Source: Enoplosus armatus
Taxonomy: Eukaryota; Chordata; Actinopteri; Centrarchiformes; Enoplosidae
NCBI RefSeq assembly: GCF_043641665.1
Contig: NC_092191.1
Coordinates: 20,305,501-20,369,500 of the forward strand
Reading direction: 5' to 3'
Length of the DNA: 64,000 nt
How positions within the stretch are numbered: position 1 is the stretch's first letter; every line of letters starts with the position of its first letter. A model generated the notes under the pieces. That model was not told where the DNA came from. It was given only the letters and a program-made list of their open reading frames with translations, and ran no database searches. Positions 1-29,561 of this stretch are shown here, piece by piece. The position numbers were made by a program, and so were the translations under genes.

Positions 1-308
1 CTGCCACGTGATTGTCTCCAAAACGCGCGAGAATGTTCCAAATGAGAAAAGGACAAGATTATCAGAATGCCCTGCAAACAATGTACCAGTGAAACTGTGA
101 TGGTGAAGTTAGTACTTAGATTATAACATCTAATTATCAACAGTATTTAAGCCCTGAGCCCAACTCAAACCTGCAGCATGCACATGAAAATGAATCCAAA
201 CCGGAGGCCAGAGTGTATCAGTGCCCTTGGGACCCGTCGAGGCTGAGGCCCAGTTGCAGACCTCCGAGTCAGAGAAGAGAGATCGAGTCGGAGAGGAAGA
301 TGGGGGGG

Positions 309-334
309 GAGAGAGAGAGAGAGAGAGAGAGAGA
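309..334. repeat. (GA)n microsatellite
   Basis: Thirteen or so GA units after a short G run. Confidence 0.9.
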
Positions 335-454
335 TGGTGAAAGGAGGTGTTTTCTCAGTAACAAGCTCATTGAATATCATTTGCTTTGGATGTGTGAGCG
401 AGCATCAGAGATCAAAGCTTGCATCGTGCGTGGTGCTGGGCATGCCGCAACATG

Positions 455-456
<2 letters not shown>

Positions 457-491
<35 letters not shown>

Positions 492-547
492 GTGGGGGGG
501 TATGGGTGTACGTGTGCACAAGATCGTAATCTGGCATGTGTGTTTGT

Positions 548-593
<46 letters not shown>
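457..593. repeat. (TG)n microsatellite, two tracts
   Basis: Pure tracts at 457-490 and 549-593 separated by a degenerate GT-rich spacer. Confidence 0.95.
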
Positions 594-594
<1 letters not shown>

Positions 595-718
595 ATGCAT
601 GTGTGTGATTCTTGTTAGCCACTGCTTTTCTGCACCACAGCAAACTGTCAGCTCACTGTAGCACACTGAATTTCTCCTTCCTCCTCTTCTCCCACATCCT
701 CTACCCCCGGCTTCTGTC

Positions 719-754
<36 letters not shown>

Positions 755-912
755 TGCCTCTCATCTTTTTTATCTCTCCGTCTCCGTTTCTCCCTTTTCT
801 TTGAAATTTTAATCACCCAGTAAACAGGCATGCATTTCAATGTGAAATGGGATTCTGCTACAGATTGAGAGAGCTGAGGCGAGAGAGGGAGAGAGGGAGA
901 GAGGGGGAGGGT

Positions 913-945
<33 letters not shown>

Positions 946-1177
946 GTGATCGTGGTCTCGCAGTTTGTACTAAAGAGAATGATTAATCCCAGCCTTTGAT
1001 TCTGCATTCATCCAACGGGATGTTGCAGCATGAACAAGTGTGTTTGTGCGCGTGCATGTGTGTGCATCAGTACGAGTGTGTGTATTAGCGTGCACATGCA
1101 TGCCTGGCTTATGCTGTGCTACACAAAGCAAGCATGTCTGCACAGGCTTGTGTGTGTTAATCTCTATGCATGGACTG

Positions 1178-1188
1178 TATATATATAT

Positions 1189-1253
<65 letters not shown>
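1178..1253. repeat. (TA)n microsatellite
   Basis: About 38 TA units with two ACAT interruptions near 1191-1201; the right part is uninterrupted. Confidence 0.95.
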
Positions 1254-1254
<1 letters not shown>

Positions 1255-2489
1255 TTGAGTATGATTTGTGTGTGTGCACTTGTGTGTCTGCATGCACCCA
1301 TGTGCCCGGAGAGAATACACACTCTGATCTGTGGGAGTGCAGCATGAGTAATACTGTAGATGTACCACTTTTTCAAGGGAACATTATTAGCTATTTTTAT
1401 ATGCCGTTTACGCTGGCACTCACCGCTCTTAGCTGGCCACCGCGTTTACTCTGAGCTGCACTGCTCGCTGCCGTCCGTCCTCAAACGCACCACGCTCCGC
1501 ACACGCTCGCTCCCAGGAGGCTGGAAAATGACAGCCTTTGTAATCTGATGTGTAGTTTTGAGTGCTGTAATCTTGATGAAATCTATCTTTTCTGGAGCTG
1601 CGAGGGAAACACTGGCTGTGATCGAGTGGTGAATAACAAGGTGGAAAATACTCCTATTCTATCCTTGGATGACTTAGATCCCTTTGATATTGCTGTCTAT
1701 GATGCGCACAGTAAAATCATGTTGCAAAGGCTCAAGTAGGTGTACATATGTGACTTAATTGCAAAGAAGTGGGTGTAAATTCTCAAATAGTGGCCTCACT
1801 CGCAGTGAGAATAAGGGCTTTAGTTTAAACAGGCTACTGTCAATGAAACTCAACACAAATATTTCACATTAAAAGTCTTCCAGTGGCTTGAAAAGGGGCT
1901 TAATCCCTCCCTTTCTTGGTAGACTTTTAAAGTGAAGAAAGTGGGTGGTGCACATCCAACCCCAAAGTTGATGTCAATGTTTTGACCTACAAGGCCTTCG
2001 TCAGGCGAACGTGCAGATAAGAAATGAGAGCTCCACTTACAAATAGAGAGATATAAAATAACACCCCATTATCCAAGACAATGCGCTGTTTACGTGAAAA
2101 GCACGTGATGCCTCAAAGAAAGGACAGAAGAAAAAGAGAAAGACAGATAGCCTCTTCTCTTCCTTTGTGAATTTAATTTAAAATTGGAACAGGAAATGGG
2201 CGAGAGAGAGGGGTATGGCACGAGTCGCTGCTCTTTAATGTGAAATATCAGCAGGGAGAGCTTCAGCTGACAGAGAGAGAACGGCAAAGCTGAAGCGATT
2301 GGAATTAATTTGTGAATAAGACCAGTATTTGTGTTAAACAGAAACAAATATGTATGTTTTTTTGAGACTCGTACGTACAGTCAGAAGTCAGTTCTTTGTA
2401 CCTTGTCACATTTCTGGCAACACTAGGATGGGTTTACACCATCGCAGTCCTTCTAAATGTTTTGCCACACTGGTAATGGGGAGCCTAGA

Positions 2490-2490
<1 letters not shown>

Positions 2491-2524
<34 letters not shown>

Positions 2525-3292
2525 GTGGACCCCTACTGGCAGGCGTATCCTTAACACAGCGTCCCTTGGCAGCACTTGTCATCTGCACGTCAGAAAATCC
2601 AACCCTCTTCCTCCCACACACATACACTTAAAATTCTTTTTCTTTTCCACCATCCCTCCATCTTCTCCCCACACACACACACATACACACACACACACAC
2701 ACCCTTCCCCCAATCGTCCACCGAACCGTGAATCGGTAACAAGGAGCATTTCATCGAGAGTTTTCTCCCCTGACTCTCTGCTATTGATCCTCACCCTCCC
2801 ACCTTCCCTTCGTCCATTTTTTTTCATCCTTCCCTTTCTCCTTCCCTCTATTGCCCCCCCCCACCCATCCACCCCCTCTGACAGGAGAGTACAGAATAAC
2901 TAGAGAAGCCTTCAACAACATGGAGGCAGTGGACAGCTAGGCAGGCGGGCGTCAGATGTGGCGAACACTGTAGTCTCTCTGTCTCTCTCTCTCTCTCTCT
3001 CCTCACACTCATGGATGAGTGATGCCCATGACAGACTGCATCCTCTGAGAGCCCCTTCTGGCAATTACTACACACACACACACACACATACACACAAAGA
3101 CACACACACACACGCACACTCTCATCAGAGACTCCCACATCACTTAACCAGTTGTCTTCAACTAAAAGGGCCGAGCGGAAACACTCTATGGTCTCTACTC
3201 ATCAACCTCTGAACACACCGCAACATAGACACACACACACACACACACAGACACACACACACACAGACACACACACACACGTACACACACTC
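2491..3292. repeat. Cluster of (CA)n microsatellites
   Basis: Tracts at 2491-2520, about 2671-2701, 3068-3118 and 3226-3292, plus a (CT)n at about 2979-3000, within 800 bases. Confidence 0.9.
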
Positions 3293-3826
3293 TTAGAGCT
3301 TGTTGTTGATGACTATCTTTACCCCCTCTCTGTTTCTATTGATCCATGTGTGCCTCAGCCCGCACGCATCAGTGAGATGTTGATGGGTCCTAAGCACTCA
3401 CCCAGCTGCTGCAGAAGCTCGAGCACTTACGGGACATGACTGTGCACATGTACACATATTTACATGCGTCTTGATCTTTATAACTAAATAAGCAACTGTA
3501 AGTAGCATGGGATGATATCAGCCACTGTCCAGTTTGAAGGTTTAGATGCATGTCAGTAGTAGACACTGGCAAGTCTTGAAGCTCGCCGCAAATCTACAAT
3601 TGTTCTTCTTCTCTGCGAACACCATGTTGTGCGTTCATACTGTAGCTAATGTGATCAGTGACAATAGGAACTAGTCTGACTGGGTTTGGATCCAACTAAA
3701 CATTCCTGTAGGCTAATTTACTTTTTTCCATACGGGTACAAAAACAGCAGACACCCTTTACAGGCAGCGTGAGATTAAACAAAGATGAGTAATGTGTGTG
3801 TGTGTGTATGTGTGTGTTCTTTCCAG

Positions 3827-20432
<16,606 letters not shown>

Positions 20433-20539
20433 AGGGCCTGGGCTGGGGTGGAGGTTTGGGTTCGGGTTAAGACTTGTTGCTGGATAATTATACACTGCGG
20501 CAGATACAGTGAAAAGCAGTGCTGGATGGAAAAATAGGC

Positions 20540-20905
20540 TTGTTCACTTTTTTGCTAAGAGTGTGATGAAAAGATCGAAACCACTCATATCTGTCATTAA
20601 AAATGAAGCTACAGCCAGGAGACGGTTAGCTTAGCTTAAGGGTAACATAACCCCCCCGTAAAACAACAACTTGTTTTACACTTAGTAGTGTAACATAATG
20701 TAATCAGTGAACTGAAGAGGCGGATGTTTTGTAATCTCTGTAATCCAGAGCCAGGCTAGCTGTTTCCCTGTGTTTCCAGTCTTTCGGCTAAGCTAAGCTA
20801 GCCAACTCCGTCATATTTAATGAACAGATATGCATGTGGTATCAATCTTCTCATCCACCCTTCAGCAAAAAAGAGAATAAGTGTCCCAGAATAAGTTATC
20901 AGATG
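20540..20905. mobile_element. MITE-like remnants, two opposed halves
   Basis: Contains GATGAAAAGATCGAAACCAC, GAAGCTACAGCCAGGAGACG and GGTTAGCTTAGC, then in the opposite sense GGCTAAGCTAAGCTAGCC, GGTATCAATCTTCTCATC and AAGAGAATAAGTG. The opposed halves suggest a palindromic element or a nested pair just after the ttc7a stop. Confidence 0.55.
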
Positions 20906-21835
20906 AAAAAATGCAGGAAGTGTAATTTTTGTCTCACATATTTACGTGAAAACGGCGACATTAATGTTGGATATCAATGCTGTTTGTGCAGAAAAGGCAG
21001 CAGAGGGAGTCCGATTTTTGCAGATAACAGAGCGCTGCAGCGAGTAAATAATGCCACTGCAACAATGTACAACGCCTGTGGTGTACAGAAGGAATAGCTC
21101 TTTTTGCAATTAGTGACAAATGATGAGTAATATTTGTAATAATCAGAGTCACTGGGTGTCACTTTAATGGTTCATAAAGCGCAGAGATGTGCTGGTCACA
21201 TCTCCAGAGAGAGAATGTATGTTGTTGTTGTGTTGCCGATGCATTGATTGTGTAGAGGCTGTCAGTCACAGCAGCAGCTCCACTTCGTCTTTATTTTAGC
21301 CCTTGATGTATTTTTGATGATCATGTTGATTGACGCAGCTTTTATGTACACACTCACAAACGCCCCCACCCTCTCATCTTCAAATGAGAGCTCATATATT
21401 TTCCGGGCCGGGGCGTTCCCATATCATTCCATATGTCATTGTTATGTGTGTGCGTGCCTGTGTGCGTGTGTGTGTGTGTGTGTGTGTTTTCATGCAGTAT
21501 TATGTATCTTCATGTGTTTGTTTTAAACCACCCCCCCTGGGGTATTATCAGTCCCTGTTCTGTTTGTTCTGTTCGTACAGTCATGATGTGTGTGTTGTTT
21601 TGGGGGGTTTTTTGTTGTTGTTGTTTTTTTTTTTTTTGACTCATCTGTTTGTAATGCTCTCTATCATAAACAACAATGGCTTTTTAAAAATCACTGCTTG
21701 ATGCCGCGTCTTCACCTGCCTTGTCACTTGTGACTAATGGACATCACTTCCGAGTGCCTAACCACATTAATGTGAGCAGTGGGACTGGGCTGCCGGCTTA
21801 TGTAATACTGCCAGCACAGTTTTCTGCCTCCAAAC

Positions 21836-21870
21836 TCCCTCCTCCTCCTCCTCCTCCTCCTCCTCCTAGC

Positions 21871-21892
<22 letters not shown>
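21836..21892. repeat. (TCC)n trinucleotide tract followed by (TC)n
   Basis: About ten CTC/TCC units (21836-21867) and then a TC tract. This is the only clear trinucleotide microsatellite I saw. Confidence 0.9.
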
Positions 21893-21901
<9 letters not shown>

Positions 21902-22029
21902 CTCCATGTCTCTCGCTCTCTCCCAGCTTGCCTGATGTGATGTGATGTGGCTTGGTTGCCTAGCAGCCATCCCCTTGTTTGAGTAACTGGGGAAGCGGAG
22001 AGATATCTGGTCTGCTGAACAACACATAC

Positions 22030-22038
22030 ACACACGCA

Positions 22039-22081
<43 letters not shown>
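22030..22081. repeat. (CA)n microsatellite
   Basis: CA repeat with CG variants at its left end. Confidence 0.93.
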
Positions 22082-22083
<2 letters not shown>

Positions 22084-23035
22084 GCAGATAATGCCCCCGT
22101 TGTGTGGTTTTACAGGCTTGACAGTGTCTGTTTGATGTCTGCTGTTACCATGTGAGGTATGAGCCAGCTATAATCAATGTCTCAGGCTGGTGTAAATTGA
22201 TTTGTGTTATGGGAAGAGTCCCTGCCTTTTCTCTCACCAACACCCCCCCCCCCCCCCCCCCCCCCCCGACTTCTTAACCCTTACCACCCCACAAGCACCA
22301 CTCTTCCATCTTTTTTTTACACTCCACAGTCGCCCACGTTCCCATCGCTCCCGGCATGAAAATCCCCTCATTCATCAATACTTCGATTTCCGCGCAGGAT
22401 TTATCGATCACTGTCGCCTCTTTTCTGCCGTCCGAAAAAGAAAAAAAATCTATTTTTACTTTTTTTTTTTCCCTCCTCGCTCGCCGGCTCTCCCTTGTTC
22501 CATCCTCTCCTCATTAGCACTATGTGTGACACCTACACAGGGGCTTCGGGAGATGAATGGTCTAATCCCTGTGGCTAAGGAGTGAAATATTACATGGTGT
22601 GCTCACACATGCACAAACAGACACACACACACACACACTGACAATGAGAGGCACATGAACACATTGTGTGGTACAGTGCACACGCTTAGATACTCACACA
22701 CACATGCCATGGTTTTGACAGCTCTGGTAAAAGGAGACAGATTAATGGAGGAAGTGGCCCGCTGCAAAGCCTTTCAGAATGACAACGGGTGGATGAAGCT
22801 GGACCGAGAGTCACCCAACACACCTATGTATGTATACAACATGTACACCTGGGATCAATGGGCAGAATGCATAAGATCTTCTTGCGTATGTGCGTCTGCA
22901 TCATAGTGATGTCAGAGCACCGAGGCGCGCCGCTCTGGTTACGCTCTCACTTCCACACCTGAGCATCATGTGTGGGTGATATGAGGGTAGTGGGGTATCA
23001 AGTGTTCAGGCACACTTACTGTACATTTATGGTTG

Positions 23036-23037
<2 letters not shown>

Positions 23038-23071
<34 letters not shown>

Positions 23072-23226
23072 CCTCCATATACAGCATCATGAAATAAGTC
23101 GCCGCCATATTGGATCGAATAGCAATCGACCGACAGACAAATAACTGACAATCAAAGGTGGTGGCCATTTTGAGTGAGGTGTATGTGTGTGTGTGTGTGT
23201 GTGTGTGGGCCTGGTATTCAGGTCAT

Positions 23227-23266
<40 letters not shown>
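23038..23266. repeat. (CA)n and (TG)n microsatellites
   Basis: CA at 23038-23071, TG at 23183-23208 and 23228-23266. The opposite-strand repeats could pair as an inverted repeat. Confidence 0.93.
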
Positions 23267-23789
23267 GATGCCAAGCCTGCAGGGGCATATGGAGGGCATG
23301 GGCTGGGTGGTGCAGGTGCAGGGCGCCAAGAAGGAAACCATAAACCATCATTGTGATGTCCAAACAAGGCCGGGGAGTCATGGATGGGTGAGGGGTGCCA
23401 TGGAGGTTAGGAGGATCAGATGTGGGTCCATAATCTCATTTATAAATAAAAGGACTGGTACAGTAGATGTATACATAGTTCATAGTTCATCCCCAAGGGG
23501 CAAATGTGTTCCAGCGGAGTTCAATCCACATGGTGACAAGAGAGAATGTGTTTTAAAGGCGTAAACACATTACACTCTCAGAATCTCCTGTTTTTAAAGC
23601 TTCATCTTCTGAAAATGACAAGCACTTTCAAGATTTTACTGTAAAATTCCTCAATCAATGTTTCTTTTTTTTTGCAGTTATTTCCCAGACTTGCTTGTTA
23701 ATGCAACATTTCATCTGCCTTAATCGATATGGGCTATGATACGAATGCATCATCATGAGTTCCATGAATGGGGGGGGATGGCTAAAAGC

Positions 23790-24010
23790 AAAACACTTTG
23801 ACATTTCGGGGTTATCGCTTGTTTTCTTTCTTGCTGAGATGTCAGATGAGGAGATTGGTACCACTCCTGTCTACACTGAACATGAAGCTACAGCCAGCAG
23901 CCACGTTAGCTTAGCTTAGCTTAGCATAACGACTGGGAAACAGCTAGCCCGGCTCTGTCCAAAGGTAACAAAATCTGTCTACCAGCACTTCTAAAGCTCA
24001 CTGATTAACA
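23790..24010. mobile_element. MITE-like remnant
   Basis: Carries GACATTTCGGGGTTATCGC, GATGAGGAGATTGGTACCAC, GAAGCTACAGCCAGCAGCC, a GTTAGCTTAGCTTAGCTTAG run and GGAAACAGCTAGCCCGGCTC, matching the same family. Confidence 0.6.
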
Positions 24011-25436
24011 TGTGTGTAATCTGTACAAAAAAAAAAAAAATGTAAAAACAACAATTTGTGTCCGTAAAACCGCAACTTGTTGCTTTAACACTTGATTTGA
24101 CATTGCCAAGCACCGGGCCTAGTAACACCCCAGTAAACGGCAGCTTGGCCGGCAGTGTGTTCCCTTCTATCAATCACTTCCAGCTCACCTGATCGGCCTC
24201 CGGCACTCTTTGGTCCACTTCCACACACACACGGCGACGGTGCCAGCGCCATTACCCACTTGAACAATGACCCCCTTGTTTCGCTAACAGTCGCCCATTG
24301 GAGCTGATTAAACTTTTAAATGTCATTTAATAGAAGCGCAGTGTTGCTCCGATGCGTCTGTCAGCAGCTCGAGGGGGGTAAACGGATACCTGGTCACCCT
24401 CCCGGTGTGTCACACTGCCCGCTAAATTCCACAGTTGGCTAGTCATCACCCTTAGTGTGGGATGTGGTGATGAGAGTGAATGTGACCTGAACTTAAAGGG
24501 GACACGAGGGAACAGCATCTCTGAATCTGCCACCTCTCTGTTTGACCCTGTTGCTGCTGGCTGGAGCCTCTCAAGGTGCTCATGTTATGCGGCGAGGGAG
24601 AAAGGGAGACAGAGCCCGGCCGGTTCTGTGATACTGAGGAGGCCATTTCAGTTCAGCACAATGTCAATGAGCGAACAATGGCCTCTCTGTTTGAGGGTTT
24701 GTTTGTTTGGCGACCTTTAGCTGGAACTCAGCAGCTGATAATGGCATTTGTCCCACATCAGTATTGGATTAGGGGTATTTTTGTGTAACCTCTCATTCTT
24801 GGGAAATTCCAGCGGTCTGCCTTCGTCATCATTCTGGAGCAGGGTCACATTTTCTCAGCATGTTGCCCCGAGTTAGCTGTTAATTTGACGTCCTTGACTC
24901 TGGGACCAGCTGAACTACTGAGTAGCAGGGTCACCTCCTGTTGTAAGAAACACAGATTTACTCCAGACCCCACCGCTTCCTGAATCTTGACCGTATCTCA
25001 TTAAGCCGTTCCCAAAAACTGAAGTTGATGTTTGGGCTGCCGGTGTGACCTGCCCCAAGACCAGATGTTCTCATGACCTTTGAATGATATAATTCCACTG
25101 TGCCAGCACAGCTCGCATATTAACTCGCCCTCTCACCACTCAAGACAGGAAATACTACCCGAGAAAAGATCAAATGTGTGTGTTAGGCTCTGTGCAGTGC
25201 CCACCCTGATCATTGTCCCTGCAGCGTCAATGCAGGGTCCACTTTCATCTTCCTGTAGAGGTTTTAAAAGTTTTGCTTATTTCTCTACCAGCCCAGACAA
25301 CTGTTATGTGTTTGCAGGTTCGCGCATCGGTTTGCAAGTGCGCCTTTAAAAAGCAAAGGATCACAAGGGCACGCGTGCACGTTGCATTCATTGCATTGTG
25401 CGGCTGCGTGCACGTTCTTTGAAGCAATGTATGTCT

Positions 25437-25489
25437 ACGGGTGGGGTGGGGTTGGGGGTGGGGTTGGGGGTGGGGTGGGGTGGGGGGGC
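25437..25489 (+). repeat. G-rich minisatellite (GGGGTTGGGGGT)n
   Basis: Consecutive G4-G7 runs separated by T or TT on the + strand; at least eight G runs lie within about 50 bases. Confidence 0.85.
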
Positions 25490-26264
25490 GCTTGATTGAC
25501 AGCGAAAGAGCGGGTGCCTGTGGTCGAGGCAGGCTGTGGGAGATGGAGGGTGTTAAGTCGTCAGTATGAGGCATATGTCAGAGATCAGTGCTGGACTGTG
25601 GAGATCACTGTGATGAGAGGGGAGGAAGAGAGAGACAGAGATTACTGGGGGCTTGGTGCCTTGACCACAGGCAGAATGGCCGCTCATCTCACACACACAC
25701 ACACACACACACATTCACATCTCTCTCGTTCTCGCGTCCTCCTCAGGAGCAGTGGATACACATGCCCAGCCCCGCGGAGGCTGCATGCAAAGCCCCGTGT
25801 TAATAAGATTGTCTTCCTCTCCGGGTGGAAGTGTGCGCTCCTTTGTCTCCAGAATAATGACAGGGGTGAGTAAGAGCCTGACTCTTGAACCTCTTCAAGC
25901 TCTTAAGTGTCTGCAAGTGAAGGAAAACAGAGTGGTGGGGATGAAAGTCGGCCAAGTAGATGTGCCTTGATAACGCTGTGTCGTCTCAAACAAAACCCTT
26001 CACTGATGTCAATGCGTGTGAGGGAATCGATCCAATGCCTCATTACGCACATCACATTCCAAAACACGTCACTATTGAAATAAATATAAGCGCAATACTC
26101 GCTCTCCTTTTAGCTCTTTTTGTGGTCTCCAGCTGTTTAGCTGCTAAATGCTGCTACGTTCAAAAGCTAGTTGCTGCTGTTTGGTGCCGGGCAGGTGGTG
26201 TACAGCGGCTTCAGTTGGGGCTTTGTCGTTAGAAAACGGCCGCCTGCTGCAGCTGCAACAAGAG

Positions 26265-26395
26265 CAGTGAGACTGAAACAAAAACATTAAAGTTGCAGGC
26301 CGTAAAAACACGAAACAGGGAGCTGAAAAACACTAAAACACTCCGTGGAGCCGAGGGCTAAACTGCTGCTGGGTGATGATTATCTGTGGTTCAAA
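26265..26395. repeat. Dispersed repeat sharing GAGCTGAAAAACACTAAAA
   Basis: GGGAGCTGAAAAACACTAAAA followed by GAGGGCTAAACTGCTG and CTGGGTGATGATTATC is repeated in the same order at 55035-55135. Confidence 0.55.
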
Positions 26396-27682
26396 AGTCA
26401 TTTGATCCACCCGTTAATATCAAAACGTTGATTAGTGCAGCTTTAACGTACACCCAAGCAAAGAAGAAGGAGAAGAGGCGAGTGGGGCCGTGTTTTTTCG
26501 TTGTGTTACAGGAAAACAGGTCACAGGTGGGGCCAGGGTACAGCAAGCTGCTCCACTGATGATGACTTGGGTAGGGTCAAAAGTAAGGGGGGTGCGGGGT
26601 GCTAGATCCTCCGTCAAAGTCGTGTGGCTGATTTTTCCGCCATTGAAGCAGCTACATTATTGTTTGTTACAGGCATTATGACGACTCCTCGCTGTATCGT
26701 TGCCGCGGCGAATTATTCATGCTCTAAAATCGATACGACGCTGAAATAAAGCGCGAGAAAGCGGGCTTTAATCACCGCCGTTCATGTTTCCTCCTTGATC
26801 TGATAACAGGATCTGGGTGGGCAGAATGCATGACAACTGTCTAACTGGACGCAGCGCCAAACATTCTGCTGCTCCGAGGCGTGAGTGTCTAACTCTGTGA
26901 ATATGAAGCAGTGCACGCTCAGCGAAACCCTTCTCTGAGTAAATACATGATTAAAAAAGCCCAGGATCACACTCATAACAAACCTTCAATGGCTTTGTTT
27001 TTTATTTTTCTGCCTATCCCCTGTCATGGACACCGCCATTACGCTCCACACACAGGTGATTTGTATCGCCGCTCCTCTCTCCGCGTCCCGACATTATTGC
27101 CGGTGTTTGTTTGGTTCGTCGAAAGAAAAGGGTATGCGGAGTAGGTAGCGATAAGAATAGCTGTTTTATTGTGTGCCACTGCCTTGGCCCCTAGTACTGA
27201 ATGTGTTATCTGAGGGTGCAGCATGCCACACTAAGCTATGTGCATGTGACGCATGGCCGAGCAGCATTCCTCCTCCCGAGTGCATCGCGGGGCAGAGATA
27301 GTAGGAAGGCGAAGCAGCCTGGCTGCCGACAGAGAGGGAAGGAGGGGAGATGGAGGGAGGGAGCAATACCGGGAACATGTAGTTAAGTGGAATGAAGTAC
27401 CCTTTGTTGCAGATAAGATCATTCTGCTTCCCTGGCCGGCGTCGCTAAAGCGATTTTGAGCACAGCGAATGCAGCTCGAGATGTCGATGGCAGACCACAA
27501 AATGCCTCACTGACACGTAGATAAACATTGGTCCGAGTAATAAGAGGCTGGAAGTGTTTTTCTTTCTCTTGCACATTTCGTGATTTTACTTTCATTTCAT
27601 AAATAAGGTAAGGGTCGTTGTGGGATCTGCCAGGAAGCTGGCGGGATGAGGGGACGGTCGAGGCATTGTGGGAAGTCCGCGC

Positions 27683-27790
27683 TTAGAGAGTGTTCCGGAA
27701 GAAGAGGCTAAATGACGGGTCTGCGGCTTCCGTGTTCAGGCGGTCGCCCAGCTTCCAGCAAGGTTCGTAGGCCCCTGGTCCTGGGGTCTT
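27683..27790 (-). CDS. stpg4: stpg4 terminal exon (TPGPGAYEP...SLFF)
   Basis: In phase 0 the exon reads KTPGPGAYEPCWKLGDRL, continues to SFSLFFRNTL and stops with TAA (27685-27683). It matches the human C-terminal TPGPGAY block and SLFF motif as remembered. The acceptor TTCTACAG is preceded almost immediately by a long (TG)n tract instead of a normal pyrimidine tract. Confidence 0.88.
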   Translation of the reverse strand, partial: KTPGPGAYEPCWKLGDRLNTEAADPSFSLFFRNTL

Positions 27791-27796
27791 CTGTAG

Positions 27797-27836
<40 letters not shown>

Positions 27837-29093
27837 AAAATAGATGTTCATTATGCGTCCAAAAGAGAAACGTGGTATTTTTAGTTGAGATATTTTCAAT
27901 CACATATTATTGGATCTCTATGCTTGTCTGTGCTCCCTTCTCACTGTTATGTAATGGTGTGATGTTCCATAACATGGCATGGCCCTTTAAACCTGAATTT
28001 CCATCAAAACCACGTCACGATCATTACTGAAATCTAAACATTAGTGCCGTAAAGCAGCTGAGAGGGTATAAAACTGTAACAAAAAGTTCACAGTCTTACG
28101 CTGATGATACACTGACAACATGACCTGTGTGCATCTACAGAGCGACTCACTGAGTGCACGTGGTGGAGCCGCGGCAACGTGGATTTGAAGCAGGAAGTGA
28201 TGCCTCTTGCCGGTCTGGTCTGTGGATTGTAGTGGCACGGAGCAGGCCCTTCCCTCTAAGATGGTCAGAGATAAAAAGCTATTATTGATTGATGGATTTG
28301 TGATCAACATGCTGTGGACCGAGGCGAGTGTCTCGCCACTGGCATGGAAGCACACATAAGCAACACAGAGGAAAAGTTTTCTTTGAATTCTTCTAAGCTA
28401 AACACATGTTTTGTTTTTTTTTGTCTTCCCTCCATTTGCTTTTTTACCAACATTATCTTTATTCAAAATGTTAATTAGCTGTAGCATGTAGCATGTAGCA
28501 AGTACTTTGTTTATTGGGCTTCAGTTTCAGTACCCAAACTGCTTTCCAGTCCCTGTAACATAACTTAACACGATCAACTTGTGTCCAATCTTAGGAATTT
28601 AGTCAAGGACACACTGAGAAACGGCTAAATAGGAGCAGATGTCTTGACTATCATGTTATCCTGCGTTAGTGCCAGCACCCTTTGAAGAACAGGGCCCTGT
28701 TTTCTCAGACGTCAACCTTCATTTTTATGGTGTCACCTGAGTTCAAATCTTATTACACCCCACAGAGTCCAATCAAACCGCTCCGAGCTGGATGGTGCCA
28801 GCGCGCCCTGAGGCCTGTGTTTTATTCACCTACTGCGCATCATGACCTCTAACCTTTTTTTTTAGAGCCTAATGAGAGTTTCATTGTTTCACCCCTCGAA
28901 CCTATAAGCTCTTGGAAACCTATTGTTATACCATGCTGATACGCAAGCCATCTGAAGGATGCGCTAACAACACACACCAGATCTATTTTAAGATCCCATG
29001 CCTGTATTTTTTCGACCTATGAAATATCATTTGACTCCTGTCCCCGGTTGTGTTGTGTTTTTTTTTCCACCTATGTGATCTGTGTTTAGGGTT

Positions 29094-29124
<31 letters not shown>

Positions 29125-29520
29125 TTGCCTTTCACTTCTCCTTTCCTCTTACCCACTAACACACATACTGGTCATCACCAGCGGCATGCCATGCAGAAAT
29201 AGCATCACCCCCCCCCCCCCCCCCTCCACACTCCTCCTCAGACATAAAACTGTGTCCCTGTCCCTGAACAGAGGACCAGCCTTTCATTTTCAGCTGCTCT
29301 CTGATTCTGACAGAGGGAGACAGGGAGGTGTCTTTTCCTCTCCTCTGCTCTTTGGAGGGACGGCTGCTACCATTACATGCCATCTGATCCCAGTTGCCAG
29401 TTAACCTGATCCTCGGCAACTGGCCTGCTGGGCCCCGCGCACTTGCCTGGTGCTCCCAGAGGTGCTAATGCAGGTGTATTTCACGGGAGCTGGTAGACAT
29501 GAGTGAAACTCTCTCACACG

Positions 29521-29561
<41 letters not shown>

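Larger units (their letters stand above)
1..3826. other. ttc7a intron (partial), repeat-filled
   Basis: No exon of the expected upstream ttc7a sequence was recognised here. The stretch contains (GA)n, (TG)n, (CT)n, (TA)n and (CA)n tracts and otherwise unremarkable sequence. The short open frames here are mostly microsatellite translations (poly Cys-Val, His-Thr or Tyr-Ile). Confidence 0.7.
20433..27682. other. Intergenic region between ttc7a and stpg4 (convergent 3' ends)
   Basis: ttc7a (+) and stpg4 (-) end facing each other, so both 3' UTRs lie here. I could not place either poly(A) site with confidence. Contents: MITE remnants (about 20540-20905 and 23790-24010), microsatellites, a (TCC)n tract, a G-rich minisatellite (25437-25489) and a repeat shared with 55035-55135. 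No convincing gene was seen. Confidence 0.7.

Noticed and set aside
457..593. CRISPR-like or spacer-repeat structure
   Set aside because: Simple dinucleotide microsatellites in a vertebrate intron, with no unique spacers.
1548..1739. 63-codon plus-strand open frame near the window start
   Set aside because: Not similar to the TTC7 segment expected upstream and lacks flanking splice sites in the needed phase.
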